From NCBI RefSeq assembly GCF_009497655.1, contig NZ_CP023317.1:4803501-4867500 (forward strand): a DNA stretch of 64,000 bases. Reading direction: 5' to 3'. This DNA is from Priestia megaterium (GTDB taxonomy: Bacteria > Bacillota > Bacilli > Bacillales > Bacillaceae_H). How positions within the stretch are numbered: the first letter of the stretch is position 1; the number at the start of each line of letters is the position of its first letter. Below, in pieces: positions 1 to 9,940 of this stretch. The notes beneath the pieces were generated by a model that saw only the letters and a program-made list of their open reading frames with translations, had not been told where the DNA came from and did no database searches. The translations under genes were made by a program, and so were the position numbers.

Positions 1-351
1 TTTGGTTGCCACTTTTTGAGCAATTTCTGATTTTTTAGCATTAGGCAAGCCGGCAACGGCCAGATGACATTTACTAATATTTAAATCCAACAGCTCATAG
101 ACATCTCGTTCTTCTTCTAACATTACGTCTTTGCCTGCAATACCAAGATCCGCTACTCCGTATTCTACATAAGTAGTAACGTCCATTGGTTTCGCTAAAA
201 TAAAGCGCATGTTCTCTTCAGGAATGTCTACAATCAGCTTGCGCGAATCGTCAAATTCTGGCGGCAATTGAAAGTCTGCTTGACGCAAAAGTTCAGCTGC
301 TTCTTCAAAAATACGTCCTTTTGGCATTGCAATTGTTAATAGTTCACTCAT
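1..351 (-). CDS. hisG: ATP phosphoribosyltransferase catalytic subunit, short form (partial)
   Basis: HisG condenses ATP with PRPP, the first step of histidine synthesis. Only the N-terminal ~117 residues are in the window; the gene runs off the left edge. The visible protein begins [21 protein letters not shown] and contains the [14 protein letters not shown] segment typical of short-form HisG. The short form lacks the regulatory domain and needs HisZ, which lies directly upstream: the hisZ stop and hisG start overlap by one base (TAATG), so the two are translationally coupled. Identification is firm; the C-terminus cannot be judged. Confidence 0.93.
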   Translation of the reverse strand, partial: MSELLTIAMPKGRIFEEAAELLRQADFQLPPEFDDSRKLIVDIPEENMRFILAKPMDVTTYVEYGVADLGIAGKDVMLEEERDVYELLDLNISKCHLAVAGLPNAKKSEIAQKVATK

Positions 352-1532
352 TATTGTCCCCCCTTGCCTCGTTTTCCAATTAGAAACGTGACTTCTTCAA
401 ACTGTGCAGTAAATACATCAACATCATCAACGCCCGCAATTTCCTGAGTCACTACCCGGTATCCTTGCTTGCGCTGTTCAGCAGCTAAAGCTAATGCCTC
501 ATCTAAACGCTCTTGACTATATAATATGCCGTATACTACTGAAGGCTCATATACTTCTTCGCCCAGCGCTTCAATTAAGCGGTCGAGCTGAATTCCAAAT
601 CCTGTAGCTGGTGTTTTAGACGCGAATTTTTCAAGAAGCTGGTCATAACGTCCTCCATTACCGATATGGAAACCAACGTTTTCAGCAAAAACTTCAAATA
701 AAATACCTGTGTAATAGCTCATATGACTGACTAAGTTAAAATCAATTTTAATTTCATCCGTTACACCGTACGCATCAAGCATATTCCATAGCTTTTTCAA
801 ATCACCGGCTGCTTTTTGCCCAGCTTCGTTTTCAACGAGTTCAACCGCTTCTTCAATCTTCTTTTCATCTCCACGCAGGTTAAGCAGCTGAAGGAGACGC
901 TGTTTATCGATAGAAGATAGATTCAAATCTTTTACATGATTACGATAACCCACGTAATTTTTCTCATATAAAAAGCGGCGAAGCACGTTAGCACGTTCTT
1001 CATTTCCGACAATCTCTAAAAAAAGCGAATTAACGAACCCGATGTGGCCAATTGCGACTTTAAATGATTTAAGTCCCGCTCTTTTTAATGCGCCGATCAT
1101 GAGAGCAATGACTTCAGCATCGCTGCTCATCGTAGCGTCTCCAATTAGCTCAACGCCTATTTGTTCAAACTCCGCCGGGCGGCCACCCTCACGCTGCTGA
1201 GCTCGGAATACATTTGCTTCATAAGCTAAGCGCAAAGGAGAATTATTTAAAAGTTTTGAAGCGGCCACACGTGCAAATGGCGTTGTTACATCCGGTCGCA
1301 GCACAAGCGTATGCCCTTCTTTATCTAAAAGTTTAAACAATTGTTGATCTAAAATAGCTGATGCGCTTCCTACCGTCTCGTAGTATTCCACAGTAGGTGT
1401 TGCCATATATTGATAGCCCCAGCTGCTGATTTCATCTGCCAGCTGACTGCGAACTTGTTTTTTTCTTTCAAAAAGAGCTGGCAGGGTATCTCTCATTCCA
1501 AGGGGTTTTTCAAACATAAATAACTTTGACAT
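351..1532 (-). CDS. hisZ: ATP phosphoribosyltransferase regulatory subunit HisZ
   Basis: HisZ is a catalytically inactive histidyl-tRNA-synthetase paralogue that forms a hetero-octamer with short-form HisG and gives it histidine feedback control. The 393-residue protein has the class II synthetase-like core: a dimerisation segment [10 protein letters not shown] near the start, motif-2-like [22 protein letters not shown] and a late [10 protein letters not shown] motif. There is no anticodon-binding domain of the kind expected in a true HisRS, and the adjoining hisG supports HisZ. The ATG follows AAAGGACGTGTCAGA. A sigma A-type promoter and a 16-base palindrome lie upstream. Confidence 0.95.
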   Translation of the reverse strand: MSKLFMFEKPLGMRDTLPALFERKKQVRSQLADEISSWGYQYMATPTVEYYETVGSASAILDQQLFKLLDKEGHTLVLRPDVTTPFARVAASKLLNNSPLRLAYEANVFRAQQREGGRPAEFEQIGVELIGDATMSSDAEVIALMIGALKRAGLKSFKVAIGHIGFVNSLFLEIVGNEERANVLRRFLYEKNYVGYRNHVKDLNLSSIDKQRLLQLLNLRGDEKKIEEAVELVENEAGQKAAGDLKKLWNMLDAYGVTDEIKIDFNLVSHMSYYTGILFEVFAENVGFHIGNGGRYDQLLEKFASKTPATGFGIQLDRLIEALGEEVYEPSVVYGILYSQERLDEALALAAEQRKQGYRVVTQEIAGVDDVDVFTAQFEEVTFLIGKRGKGGQ

Positions 1533-1600
1533 TCTGACACGTCCTTTAAGCTTGATTTTATCTATTAAGGAACCATTGATAGGTTGATTTTACTTTATCA

Positions 1601-1616
1601 CGCTAATGTATTAGCG
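1601..1616. promoter_or_regulatory. perfect palindrome in the hisZG leader (candidate operator)
   Basis: CGCTAAT-GT-ATTAGCG is a perfect 7-bp inverted repeat. It lies just downstream of the predicted transcription start of hisZG and about 70 bases before the hisZ ATG. The position suits a repressor site or a small RNA hairpin. Which protein binds is not visible; a TrpR-family His regulator is a guess. Confidence 0.4.
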
Positions 1617-1640
1617 AAATAACAAATTAAAGTTATTGAT

Positions 1641-1669
1641 AGTTTACACCCGATAAAGTCAGCCGTCAA
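1641..1669 (-). promoter_or_regulatory. sigma A-type promoter of hisZG
   Basis: On the minus strand, -35 TTGACG and -10 TAAACT are separated by 17 bases. They lie between the yvoF terminator and hisZ, so the histidine genes are probably transcribed separately from the hprK operon. Confidence 0.65.
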
Positions 1670-1689
1670 CCGCCAGCTGTTCAAATTTA

Positions 1690-1726
1690 CAAAAAAAACC
1701 ACAGCTTAGTTCTTGCTAAGTTGTGG
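1690..1726 (-). terminator. rho-independent terminator of the hprK-lgt-ppaX-yvoF operon
   Basis: An 11-bp stem (CCACAACTTAG / CTAAGCTGTGG with one G-T pair) is followed on the minus strand by eight Ts. The stem overlaps the last codons of the acetyltransferase gene. Confidence 0.85.
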
Positions 1727-2243
1727 CTTTAGGTTCTGCTTCCCTGCGCTTTTCCATTTCTTCTTTTGTATAGATGACACGCATAGGGTTACCTCCAACA
1801 AAGAAACCGGGTGCTACATCTTTATGAACCACCGTTCCAGCCGCTACAACCGCTTCGTTGCCGATTGTTACACCTGGAAGGATGGTGCTATTTGCTCCAA
1901 TCATCACTTCATCCCCAATGATGACATCTCCAAGACGATATTCCGTTATCAGATATTCATGAGCGAGAATAGTGGTATTGTATCCAATGACCGTATTGCG
2001 TCCTACTTGTATTTTTTCAGGAAACATAATATCAAGCATCACCATAAGGGCAAAGGATGTTTGAGGTCCTACTTTCATCCCTAAGCACGCTTTATACAGC
2101 CAGTTTTTCATCGAAAGAAAAGGCGTATAACGAGCGCATTGAATGATGAGGAAGTTGCGCACTACTTTCCAAAAAGGCACGGTCTTATAGACATGCCAAA
2201 GGGAGTTAGCTCCTTTAACCGGATAGCGCGTTGTTTTTCTCAC
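1716..2243 (-). CDS. yvoF: left-handed beta-helix acyltransferase, YvoF type
   Basis: This 175-residue protein has hexapeptide repeats ([30 protein letters not shown]) in its second half, the left-handed beta-helix fold of CoA-dependent O-acetyltransferases. Family membership is clear but the acceptor is unknown. Its start overlaps the ppaX stop by four bases (ATGA), so it is the last gene of the hprK-lgt-ppaX operon, as in B. subtilis. A role in modifying a wall or sugar substrate is inference only. Confidence 0.85.
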   Translation of the reverse strand: MRKTTRYPVKGANSLWHVYKTVPFWKVVRNFLIIQCARYTPFLSMKNWLYKACLGMKVGPQTSFALMVMLDIMFPEKIQVGRNTVIGYNTTILAHEYLITEYRLGDVIIGDEVMIGANSTILPGVTIGNEAVVAAGTVVHKDVAPGFFVGGNPMRVIYTKEEMEKRREAEPKATT

Positions 2244-2887
2244 TGACGTTCTCCTTTTAATATATCAATTAAATCCGTCATATTTTCTAAAATAATATCA
2301 GGGTTATAAGAAGCGATATGATCTCTTCCTTTTGCACTCCAAGCAACTCCAGCTGTTTTCGTGTAAGCTCTTTGGCCGGAAACGATATCGTGATGGTTAT
2401 CTCCTACCATCAGCGCTTCTTCAGGTTTAGCATCAAGCAGATTCAGCGCTTTTTCGACCGGCTCAGGATGCGGCTTTGCATTTGTTACGTCTTCAATTGC
2501 GACAATCGTATCAAAGAACTGATCTAACTTTGTTAACTTAAGCCCCATCATGACCGTATTTCTTTGCTTAGTTGTGACAATACCTAATTTATAATTCTGC
2601 TCGTGCAGCCATTTAACTGTTTCAAGTACGCCTTCAAATTCTTTCACAAGCAAATCATGATTGGCTAGATTATGCGTGCGATACATCTCAATCATTTCGT
2701 TTACTTTCGTTTTATCCATTTCTACAAACGTGTCGTATAAAGGCGGACCCATGAACTGTAAAATATCTTCACGAGTGTATTGTTCAGGATAATAGTGATT
2801 AAGCGTATGAGTAAACGAAGCAATAATTAATTCATTTGTATCAATTAACGTACCGTCTAAATCAAACAAAACCGTATTAATCGTCAT
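2240..2887 (-). CDS. ppaX: pyrophosphatase PpaX (HAD superfamily)
   Basis: PpaX hydrolyses inorganic pyrophosphate, including that released when HprK/P dephosphorylates Ser-P-HPr by phosphorolysis. HAD motif I is FDLDGTLID (residues 8-16), motif II is IVTTKQ, and motif IV is MVGDNHHDI near residue 160. At 215 residues it matches the family. It sits in the operon with hprK, which supports the assignment over a generic phosphoglycolate phosphatase. The yvoD gene, which in B. subtilis lies between lgt and ppaX, is absent here; only 60 bases separate the two. Confidence 0.92.
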   Translation of the reverse strand: MTINTVLFDLDGTLIDTNELIIASFTHTLNHYYPEQYTREDILQFMGPPLYDTFVEMDKTKVNEMIEMYRTHNLANHDLLVKEFEGVLETVKWLHEQNYKLGIVTTKQRNTVMMGLKLTKLDQFFDTIVAIEDVTNAKPHPEPVEKALNLLDAKPEEALMVGDNHHDIVSGQRAYTKTAGVAWSAKGRDHIASYNPDIILENMTDLIDILKGERQ

Positions 2888-2947
2888 TATTCATTTCCTT
2901 CCCTTGCGTCAAATCAAGTTTGTCTAAACCTTGTAGCTTTTCTTCAT

Positions 2948-3781
2948 TTACGCCTTAGATTGTGCTTCTTCATTCTCTAAGTATTTCTGTTTACTCATTC
3001 CCGTCACGCGGCGGATAATAATTAAAATAATGGCGATGACAATCAGTGCAAGTGAAACAACTTGAGCGATTCTGAGTGTATGCGTCAGCATTAAACTATC
3101 CGTGCGAAGCCCTTCTACAAAGAAGCGTCCAACTGAGTACCAGATTAAATAAGATAAGAAAATTTCTCCTTTTCGCAGACTGGTGCGGCGAAGTACCATC
3201 AACAGGATAAATCCGGCAAAATCCCATAATGATTCGTATAAAAACGTAGGGTGATAATATGTACCATTAATATACATTTGGTTAATAATAAAATTTGGAA
3301 GGTGCAACCCTTCTAAAAAAGCACGGGTAACCGGCCCCCCATGTGCCTCTTGATTCATAAAGTTGCCCCAGCGCCCAATGGCTTGGCCAAGGATTAAACT
3401 AGGCGCAGCAATATCAGCCAACTTCCAAAATGAAATCTTTTTTACTTTCGAATACACAATGGCAGTTAATACGCCTCCGATTAAGCCACCATGAATGGCG
3501 ATCCCGCCTTGCCAAATCTGAGGTATTTCGTTCAAATGCTTTGAATAGTATCCCCATTCAAAGGATACATAATAAATTCGTGCACAAATAATAGCTATTG
3601 GCACAGCAAATAGAATAAGATCAACAAATGTATCTTTTGATAAGCCTCTTCTTACGCTTTCTCTTGTCGCAATATAAAGACCCAACAGAACACCTGCACC
3701 GATAATGACACCATACCAGTAGACCGTTAGAGGGCCAATTTCAAGGAAAACGCGATCTAACGGCTGAATAGTTGCTTCCAC
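2948..3781 (-). CDS. lgt: prolipoprotein diacylglyceryl transferase
   Basis: Lgt transfers diacylglycerol from phosphatidylglycerol to the lipobox cysteine of prolipoproteins in the membrane. The 277-residue protein has about seven membrane segments, the HGGLIGG segment (residues ~103-109) and the Lgt signature [17 protein letters not shown] (~141-157). Translation starts at a GTG preceded by GAAAGGGTGTTAACTT. It follows hprK by 16 bases in the same operon. The lipoprotein cytochrome CccB encoded in this window is a likely substrate. Confidence 0.96.
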   Translation of the reverse strand: MEATIQPLDRVFLEIGPLTVYWYGVIIGAGVLLGLYIATRESVRRGLSKDTFVDLILFAVPIAIICARIYYVSFEWGYYSKHLNEIPQIWQGGIAIHGGLIGGVLTAIVYSKVKKISFWKLADIAAPSLILGQAIGRWGNFMNQEAHGGPVTRAFLEGLHLPNFIINQMYINGTYYHPTFLYESLWDFAGFILLMVLRRTSLRKGEIFLSYLIWYSVGRFFVEGLRTDSLMLTHTLRIAQVVSLALIVIAIILIIIRRVTGMSKQKYLENEEAQSKA

Positions 3782-3797
3782 AAGTTAACACCCTTTC

Positions 3798-4733
3798 TTA
3801 TAAATCTTCACGGTCTCCTTCTTCAATTACATCTGTTAGACGTGCAGAAAATTGTTCTGCTGCGTTAATACCCATACGCTTTAAGCGGAAGTTCATTGCT
3901 GCCACTTCAATGATAACAGCTAAGTTTCGTCCCGGACGTACTGGCAATGTAATTTTTGTAACGTCTGTATCAATAATTTTCATTTTATCTTCTTCTAAAC
4001 CAAGGCGATCATAATGTTTCTGCTGATCCCATGTCTCTAACTGAATAACAAGTGAAATTCGCTTATAGCTTCGTACAGCTCCTGCGCCGAATAGCGTCAT
4101 CACATTGATGATCCCTAGTCCTCGAATTTCAAGCAAATGCTCGATTAAACCAGGCGCATTTCCTACAAGGGTGTCTTGATCTTCTTGACGGATTTCCACA
4201 CAGTCATCGGCTACTAGACGATGACCCCTCTTAACAAGCTCTAGAGCTGTTTCACTTTTACCAACGCCGCTTTTTCCCATGATTAATACACCAATTCCGT
4301 ATATATCAACTAATACGCCGTGCAGGGCAGTCGTAGGTGCTAGCCTGCTTTCAAGAAAATTCGTTAAATGGCTGGAAAGTCGCGTTGTTTTAAAGCTTGA
4401 ACGCAGCACGGGAACTGATTCACGCTCTGAAGCTTCGATAAGTTCTTTCGGTACATCCATTTCGCGGGAAACAATGATAGCCGGCGTGATATCTGTACAC
4501 ATTTTTTCCATTCGAACTTTTTTTTGTTCCTCATCTAACTGTTTAAAAAATGATAGTTCTGTTTTACCTAACAGCTGGATACGTTCTGCTGGGTAGTATG
4601 TAAAATAACCTGCCATTTCAATACCTGGACGTGAAATATCACTTGTTGAAATAGGGCGGTCGATTCCTTCTTCTCCGCTAATAAGCTCTAATTTAAATTT
4701 CTCAATGATGTCTTTTGTACGTACTTTAACCAC
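3798..4733 (-). CDS. hprK: HPr kinase/phosphorylase
   Basis: HprK/P phosphorylates HPr and Crh on Ser46 and removes the phosphate, controlling carbon catabolite repression. The 311-residue protein has an N-terminal MurF-like domain and a C-terminal kinase domain with P-loop GKSGVGKS (residues ~153-160), catalytic HRLVADD and the family signature [11 protein letters not shown]. It is the first gene of the hprK-lgt-ppaX-yvoF operon. All catalytic motifs look intact. Confidence 0.97.
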   Translation of the reverse strand: MVKVRTKDIIEKFKLELISGEEGIDRPISTSDISRPGIEMAGYFTYYPAERIQLLGKTELSFFKQLDEEQKKVRMEKMCTDITPAIIVSREMDVPKELIEASERESVPVLRSSFKTTRLSSHLTNFLESRLAPTTALHGVLVDIYGIGVLIMGKSGVGKSETALELVKRGHRLVADDCVEIRQEDQDTLVGNAPGLIEHLLEIRGLGIINVMTLFGAGAVRSYKRISLVIQLETWDQQKHYDRLGLEEDKMKIIDTDVTKITLPVRPGRNLAVIIEVAAMNFRLKRMGINAAEQFSARLTDVIEEGDREDL

Positions 4734-4858
4734 CGTGCATCCTCCTTTTATAAACAGTCATATACCTGTTCATGTCTACAGTATATCCAACTCTCGCTTT
4801 TATGTCGCGTTTGGTTCTACTAGCCACTTTATTTTATCATTAATACAGAAAGAAAAGA

Positions 4859-4901
4859 AAAAAAAGATGGCATAGGCTGCATCGCCTTACCATCTTTTTT
4901 A
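4859..4901 (-). terminator. terminator of the yvl operon
   Basis: AAAAAAGATGG and CCATCTTTTTT form an 11-bp stem around an internal TAGGC/GCCTA helix. On the minus strand the T-run follows. It lies 24 bases past the YvlD stop. Confidence 0.8.
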
Positions 4902-4924
4902 GAAAATTAAATATTGCAAGAAAG

Positions 4925-5290
4925 TTATCTTCTATTTTGAAGCGGTTCAACAATCACTCGTTGAATAAGCGCATTTAGAAGCGACATAATTACCGAGGCT
5001 AAAAGCGCTGTACCAAACCCGTCAATATTAAAAGAATCTCCCATAACACTTTGTGTAATCATCAGCGTAATGGCATTAATGACGAATAAGAATAGGCCAA
5101 GCGTAAGAAATGTCACCGGCAGGGTAAGTAAAATTAAAATCGGCTTAACAAACACATTCAAAATCGATAGAATTAAGCTCGCGATAATAGCTGCACTGAC
5201 CGATTCCAAGTGAAAGGTGTCAATATAACCTGCGATTACGATTAATACGAGGGCATTGATTAAAATACTAATGATTCCACGCAATAACAT
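4925..5290 (-). CDS. yvlD: phage-holin-like membrane protein, YvlD family
   Basis: A 121-residue, very hydrophobic protein with four predicted membrane segments, beginning MLLRGIISILINALVLIVIAGYID and ending in basic residues. It belongs to the DUF360/YvlD family, sometimes labelled phage holin family IV because of its topology, but the chromosomal operon context argues against phage origin. It is last in a four-gene operon, two bases after the PspC-domain gene. The operon is sigma W-dependent in B. subtilis. Function is unknown. Confidence 0.85.
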   Translation of the reverse strand: MLLRGIISILINALVLIVIAGYIDTFHLESVSAAIIASLILSILNVFVKPILILLTLPVTFLTLGLFLFVINAITLMITQSVMGDSFNIDGFGTALLASVIMSLLNALIQRVIVEPLQNRR

Positions 5291-5292
5291 TT

Positions 5293-5496
5293 TTAGAAAT
5301 CTCCTTCTTCATTTGGAACTAAAAACACAAAAATCATATATAAAATGACCGGAGTACCTACTGTAAAAAATAAACTGATGATAAACAATACGCGGAGTAG
5401 TGAAGCATCTATTCCGATATACTGAGAAATACCGCCGATAACACCCGCAAGCTTGCGATTTGTTCGCGAACGATACAACTTTCGCACGTTAATCAT
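5293..5496 (-). CDS. yvlC: PspC-domain membrane protein
   Basis: A 67-residue protein with the PspC motif: basic N-terminus (KLYRSRTNRKLAGVIGGISQYIG), conserved Leu-Leu-Arg (DASLLRVLFII) and one C-terminal membrane helix. PspC proteins take part in phage-shock or envelope-stress responses. Its neighbours are a DUF4097 protein upstream and YvlD downstream, the normal yvlBCD arrangement. Confidence 0.9.
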   Translation of the reverse strand: MINVRKLYRSRTNRKLAGVIGGISQYIGIDASLLRVLFIISLFFTVGTPVILYMIFVFLVPNEEGDF

Positions 5497-5528
5497 CTCC
5501 TTTGTTTTTTTACTAAAACAAGCATTTT

Positions 5529-6620
5529 CTATTTTATAACAATTGAGCCCGTTTTGGATTCAGCTAACAATTTATAGCCTTTCGGCGAAGCGACATTTGC
5601 TTTGAAACGAAGTTGTTTCATCACCGTTTCTTTTTTCTCATCTACTATTTCCATCTCAGGAAGTGTACACGTAAAATTCCCAAAGTTAGATTTCAAATCT
5701 CCATCAACGGAGAGGTGGGACGGCGTATAGAGCGTAATGCTTCCTGTAGTCGTTTTGAAAAATGCTTTTTCAATGCGCTCTCCTTTTAAATACGTATCAA
5801 TATCCCCGTTAAATGTCTGAACATCAATCTTTTTTGTATCTCCATCAAATTTAACCGTTCCATTGATTGTTTCAAGCTCACATTTCGAAGCGAGTATTCG
5901 AGAAAGTTCCATATGCCCGTTTGATGTCTCCATTTCAAGAGAATGGCTATTCACATCGTAAAAGCGGATGGTGCCATTAGCTGTTTTGGCTTTTAGGTCT
6001 CGTACGCTTAGTCTTTCCCCATCGATTGAACCATTAAACATACGGAGCTTGACGCGTTCATATTCCATTTCTGGAATATAAATAATCGCTTTCACCTTCA
6101 TTTGCTTTTGCTGAATTGCAAAGCGCAGTTTGCCATTTTCGATGGAAAATGCGGTATGCTGCAAGAAAGTGCGGCGCGCTTCATCCGAATTCTCTACTTT
6201 GTAGATAGCAGCTTCACACTCTATTCGTACTTCTGTACTTCCCCAAGGTCGGAGTTGAACGCTTCCATTTGCTAAATCTACGTCAATCTCTTGAATATAT
6301 GCTTCTGATTGCTGAAAGATGTGCTGAACGTCAATCGAAGGACCAAAGTTAAAATCTAAATCTCCTTCTTTTACTTTTTTTACCGTTTGATCTACAAATG
6401 TAAATAATTTTTCCTTTAAAGAGCTTTGAGATGACTTAGAAGCGTACGTTTTTTTCTGTTTTCCTCCTACATAAGGGGATAGCTCAGCTTTATCAGGCGT
6501 AGCATAGTAAGAGTCATTAGCTGAGTCTTTTTCCAGTGAATTCAGCAGGGTTAAAGCCTCATCTACGCTAAGTTTCCCTTCTTCTACCATCTGTAAAATT
6601 TGTTTGCGCTTTTCACTCAT
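5529..6620 (-). CDS. yvlB: DUF4097 adhesin-like beta-repeat protein YvlB
   Basis: The N-terminus (EKRKQILQMVEEGKLSVDEA) is the SHOCT-like segment found in YvlB homologues. The C-terminal ~230 residues are a DUF4097 beta-helix with repeated short strands (IDVDLANGSVQLRPWG, ETINGTVKFDG, VQTFNGDID). I place the start at the ATG for MSEKRKQ, because GAGGAG lies nine bases before it, whereas an ATG three codons earlier abuts the Shine-Dalgarno. That gives 363 residues. It probably helps sense or buffer membrane stress with its PspC partner; the mechanism is unknown. Confidence 0.88.
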   Translation of the reverse strand: MSEKRKQILQMVEEGKLSVDEALTLLNSLEKDSANDSYYATPDKAELSPYVGGKQKKTYASKSSQSSLKEKLFTFVDQTVKKVKEGDLDFNFGPSIDVQHIFQQSEAYIQEIDVDLANGSVQLRPWGSTEVRIECEAAIYKVENSDEARRTFLQHTAFSIENGKLRFAIQQKQMKVKAIIYIPEMEYERVKLRMFNGSIDGERLSVRDLKAKTANGTIRFYDVNSHSLEMETSNGHMELSRILASKCELETINGTVKFDGDTKKIDVQTFNGDIDTYLKGERIEKAFFKTTTGSITLYTPSHLSVDGDLKSNFGNFTCTLPEMEIVDEKKETVMKQLRFKANVASPKGYKLLAESKTGSIVIK

Positions 6621-6658
6621 ACCTTCCATCTCCTCTTTACGTTTTAGTCATTTAACTT

Positions 6659-6970
6659 TTATCTGCTTAATATTTGTATCCCTTTTACAATATTCCATAC
6701 AAACACAACAACATTAACTAAAGAAACAACAACTAAAGCTACAATTAAAAGAATAAATACCGTTCCACTAGAGCCAGTAAGAGCAGGAAGCAAGAAAAAT
6801 AAGAACAAGATCGCTGTAGCGATAGGTAATAAATGTGACAAAAATGCAGTTTTTGCATGTTTCTTTACTTCTATGTTATGAACAACAAAATAAATAATAA
6901 TAGGTAATAAAAATGGTGCAAAGAAAACGCTAAAATAATTTAAGGAAGATAGTATGCGATTTCCTTCCAT
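6659..6970 (-). CDS. yvlA: small DUF4870-like membrane protein (YvlA position)
   Basis: A 103-residue protein with three hydrophobic segments and the layout of DUF4870 proteins: an N-terminal SLNYFSVFFAPFLLPIIIYF, then a basic loop (HNIEVKKHAKTAFLSH), then two more helices. It is the first gene of the yvl operon, 29 bases upstream of yvlB, where B. subtilis has yvlA. I assign the name mainly from position. Its promoter looks sigma W-dependent. Confidence 0.7.
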   Translation of the reverse strand: MEGNRILSSLNYFSVFFAPFLLPIIIYFVVHNIEVKKHAKTAFLSHLLPIATAILFLFFLLPALTGSSGTVFILLIVALVVVSLVNVVVFVWNIVKGIQILSR

Positions 6971-6996
6971 AATAATCAGCTCCTTATATCATGTAT

Positions 6997-7023
6997 TACG
7001 TTTTAATGAGTTAAAAAGTTTCA
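6997..7023 (-). promoter_or_regulatory. sigma W-type promoter of the yvl operon
   Basis: On the minus strand TGAAAC and CGTA are separated by 17 bases, close to the sigma W consensus TGAAAC-N16-CGTA. It sits 27 bases from the first yvl gene and just past the uvrA terminator. B. subtilis yvlABCD is a known sigma W target, which supports it. Confidence 0.7.
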
Positions 7024-7030
7024 TTCTTTA

Positions 7031-7059
7031 TAAAAAAGACACCAATGCTGGTGTCTTTT
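7031..7059 (-). terminator. terminator of uvrBA
   Basis: AAAAGACACC and GGTGTCTTTT form a 10-bp stem with a six-base loop and a T-run on the minus strand. It overlaps the uvrA stop codon. Confidence 0.85.
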
Positions 7060-9934
7060 AACGAGTTAATGCCTCTGCTTTTTCAACTTTTTTCTCCATA
7101 CGCTTACGGTCACGTTCTAAAATTGGCTTCAAATAATGGCCCGTATAGGATTCTTTTACTTTCGCCACTTCTTCTGGCGTACCCGTAGCCACAATTTGTC
7201 CGCCTTTATCTCCACCTTCAGGCCCTAAATCAAGTAGATAATCAGCTGCTTTGATCACGTCTAAATTATGTTCGATCACTAGAACTGTATCTCCATTTTC
7301 AACTAAACGCTGAAGCACTTTTAATAAACGTGCGATATCATCGACATGAAGACCGGTAGTCGGTTCGTCTAAAATGTACAGCGTTCTTCCTGTTGAGCGA
7401 CGGTGAAGCTCTGAAGCTAACTTTACACGCTGGGCCTCTCCACCCGATAAAGTAGTGGCCGGCTGTCCAAGCGTGATATAGCCAAGTCCTACATCGTAAA
7501 TGGTCTGCAGCTTCCGCTTAATCTTTGGAATGTTTTCAAAGAAGTGAAGCGCGTCTTCAACTGTCATATCCAACACATCTGAAATGTTTTGATCTTTGTA
7601 TTTTACTTCTAAAGTTTCCCGGTTATATCGTTTGCCGTGGCAGACTTCGCAAGGAACGTATACATCTGGCAGGAAATGCATTTCGATTTTAATAATACCG
7701 TCTCCTCGACAAGCTTCACATCGGCCGCCTTTCACGTTAAAGCTAAAGCGGCCTTTTTTATATCCGCGCACTTTTGCTTCGTTTGTTTGGGCAAATACAT
7801 CTCGAATGTCATCAAATACACCTGTATAGGTTGCAGGGTTTGAACGAGGCGTACGGCCTATGGGAGACTGATCAATATCAATGACTTTATCTAAATGTTC
7901 AATGCCTTTGATTTCTTTATGTTCTCCTGCTTTGCTTTTTGCTTTATGCAGCTTTTGCGCCAATGATTTGTGAAGGATATCATTTACAAGCGTACTCTTA
8001 CCTGATCCAGATACACCTGTAACAGCTGTGAATACACCTAACGGAAGCTTTGCTTTTACATTTTTTAAATTGTTTTCTTTTGCTCCTATAATTTCAATCA
8101 TCCGATCTTTATCTATCGAACGTCTTTCGGCTGGAAGTGGAATAAACTTCTCTCCTGATAGATATTGACCCGTTAAGGAATTTTCATCATCCATCACTTC
8201 CTGAGGCGTGCCTTGAGAAACAACGGCACCCCCGTGTACGCCGGCTCCTGGTCCGATATCAATTAAATAATCAGCTGCCATCATCGTATCTTCATCATGC
8301 TCTACAACAATCAACGTATTTCCAATATCGCGCATGTCTTGCATTGTGCGAATTAAGCGATCGTTGTCACGTTGATGAAGACCGATAGAAGGTTCATCTA
8401 AAATATAAAGAACCCCCGTCAAACGAGAACCGATTTGAGTAGCCAAGCGAATGCGCTGCGCTTCCCCTCCTGAAAGAGTTCCAGCAGAGCGGTTCAATGT
8501 TAAGTAATCAAGTCCCACGTTAATGAGAAAGCTTAGACGCTCACGAATTTCACGCAGTATCATATCCGCAATCTTCATGTCTTTTTCAGATAAACTGAGA
8601 CTTTCAAAAAAGTCATATGCTTCTTTTACTGAAAAGCGTGTTGTATCTCCTATATGCTTTTCGTCAATAAGCACCGCTAAGCTTTCGCGTTTTAAACGAT
8701 TTCCTTTACATTTTGGACAAGCTTGCTGAGCCATGTATTTTTCCATTTGCTCACGGATATAATCAGAACTTGTTTCATGATAACGGCGTTCTACGTTCCG
8801 AAGCACACCTTCAAATTCGATATGATTTTCTCTTACTTGGCCAAAATCATTTTCATAGCGAAAATAAATTTTTTCTTTACCGCTGCCATATAATACTTTA
8901 TCAAATAAATGTTCCGGGATATCTCGAACCGGCACATCCATGTCGATGCCGTAATGTGTACATACGGCTTCAAGCAGCTGCGGATAGTATTGAGAACTTG
9001 TTGGCTCCCAAGGTGCAATTGCGTGCTGATGAAGTGTTAAGTCATAGTTAGGAATCACTAAATCTTTATCCACTTCCAATTTCGTTCCTAAACCGTCACA
9101 CGTTGGACACGCCCCGTACGGACTATTAAATGAAAACATGCGGGGCTCAAGTTCTCCAATGGAGAAGCCACATTTTGGACAAGCATGATGCTCGCTAAAA
9201 AGTAATTCTTCCTCACCTATTACATCAATAATTACTTTCCCATCTCCAAGGCGAAGAGCTGATTCCAAAGAGTCCGACAAACGAGCGGCTACACCTTCTT
9301 TGACAACAACGCGATCAATCACTACTTCAATGGAGTGCTTTTTGTTTTTTTCCAGTTCAATTTCTTCTGTTATTTCACGCATTTCTCCGTCTACTCGAAT
9401 GCGAACGTACCCTTCCTTTTTAATATCTTCTAATACTTTTACATGGGTGCCTTTTCGGCCAGATACCACAGGGGCCAGTACTTGAAGTTTTGTACGTTCA
9501 GGGTACTCTAAAATTCTATCTACCATTTGCTCAATCGTTTGAGACGTAATTTCAATTCCATGATTAGGACAAATCGGCTTTCCTACACGAGCAAACAAAA
9601 GGCGCAAATAGTCATAGATTTCGGTCACAGTTCCGACGGTTGAACGAGGGTTTCGGCTCGTTGTTTTTTGATCGATTGAAATAGCAGGCGACAATCCTTC
9701 GATCGAATCTACATCTGGCTTATCCATTTGACCTAAAAACTGTCTTGCATACGCCGAAAGTGACTCGACATAACGTCTTTGTCCTTCAGCATAGATTGTA
9801 TCGAAAGCTAAAGAAGATTTACCAGAACCTGACAACCCTGTTAATACCACTAATTTGTCTCGCGGGATTTCAATATCGATATTTTTCAAATTGTGGGCTC
9901 GTGCACCTTTTACCACGATTTTTTCCATCGCCAT
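7058..9934 (-). CDS. uvrA: excinuclease ABC subunit A
   Basis: UvrA is the damage-sensing ATPase of nucleotide excision repair; a dimer loads UvrB. The 958-residue protein has two ABC modules, each with a Walker A ([13 protein letters not shown] at ~32; [13 protein letters not shown] at ~640) and an LSGGEAQR signature, and Cys-rich zinc modules (CPKC/CPTC near 252-279, CEAC/CEVC near 740-765). Length matches the family. It follows uvrB by six bases. The ATG is preceded by AAGGGTGATAAAAC. Confidence 0.98.
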   Translation of the reverse strand: MAMEKIVVKGARAHNLKNIDIEIPRDKLVVLTGLSGSGKSSLAFDTIYAEGQRRYVESLSAYARQFLGQMDKPDVDSIEGLSPAISIDQKTTSRNPRSTVGTVTEIYDYLRLLFARVGKPICPNHGIEITSQTIEQMVDRILEYPERTKLQVLAPVVSGRKGTHVKVLEDIKKEGYVRIRVDGEMREITEEIELEKNKKHSIEVVIDRVVVKEGVAARLSDSLESALRLGDGKVIIDVIGEEELLFSEHHACPKCGFSIGELEPRMFSFNSPYGACPTCDGLGTKLEVDKDLVIPNYDLTLHQHAIAPWEPTSSQYYPQLLEAVCTHYGIDMDVPVRDIPEHLFDKVLYGSGKEKIYFRYENDFGQVRENHIEFEGVLRNVERRYHETSSDYIREQMEKYMAQQACPKCKGNRLKRESLAVLIDEKHIGDTTRFSVKEAYDFFESLSLSEKDMKIADMILREIRERLSFLINVGLDYLTLNRSAGTLSGGEAQRIRLATQIGSRLTGVLYILDEPSIGLHQRDNDRLIRTMQDMRDIGNTLIVVEHDEDTMMAADYLIDIGPGAGVHGGAVVSQGTPQEVMDDENSLTGQYLSGEKFIPLPAERRSIDKDRMIEIIGAKENNLKNVKAKLPLGVFTAVTGVSGSGKSTLVNDILHKSLAQKLHKAKSKAGEHKEIKGIEHLDKVIDIDQSPIGRTPRSNPATYTGVFDDIRDVFAQTNEAKVRGYKKGRFSFNVKGGRCEACRGDGIIKIEMHFLPDVYVPCEVCHGKRYNRETLEVKYKDQNISDVLDMTVEDALHFFENIPKIKRKLQTIYDVGLGYITLGQPATTLSGGEAQRVKLASELHRRSTGRTLYILDEPTTGLHVDDIARLLKVLQRLVENGDTVLVIEHNLDVIKAADYLLDLGPEGGDKGGQIVATGTPEEVAKVKESYTGHYLKPILERDRKRMEKKVEKAEALTR

Positions 9935-9940
9935 GTTTTA

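Noticed and set aside
1713-2084. 123-codon plus-strand ORF opposite yvoF
   Set aside because: It lies opposite a well-supported acyltransferase gene and has atypical, Phe/His-rich composition.
4925-5290. Prophage holin
   Set aside because: The holin-like label reflects topology only; the gene is in the chromosomal yvl stress operon with no phage genes near.
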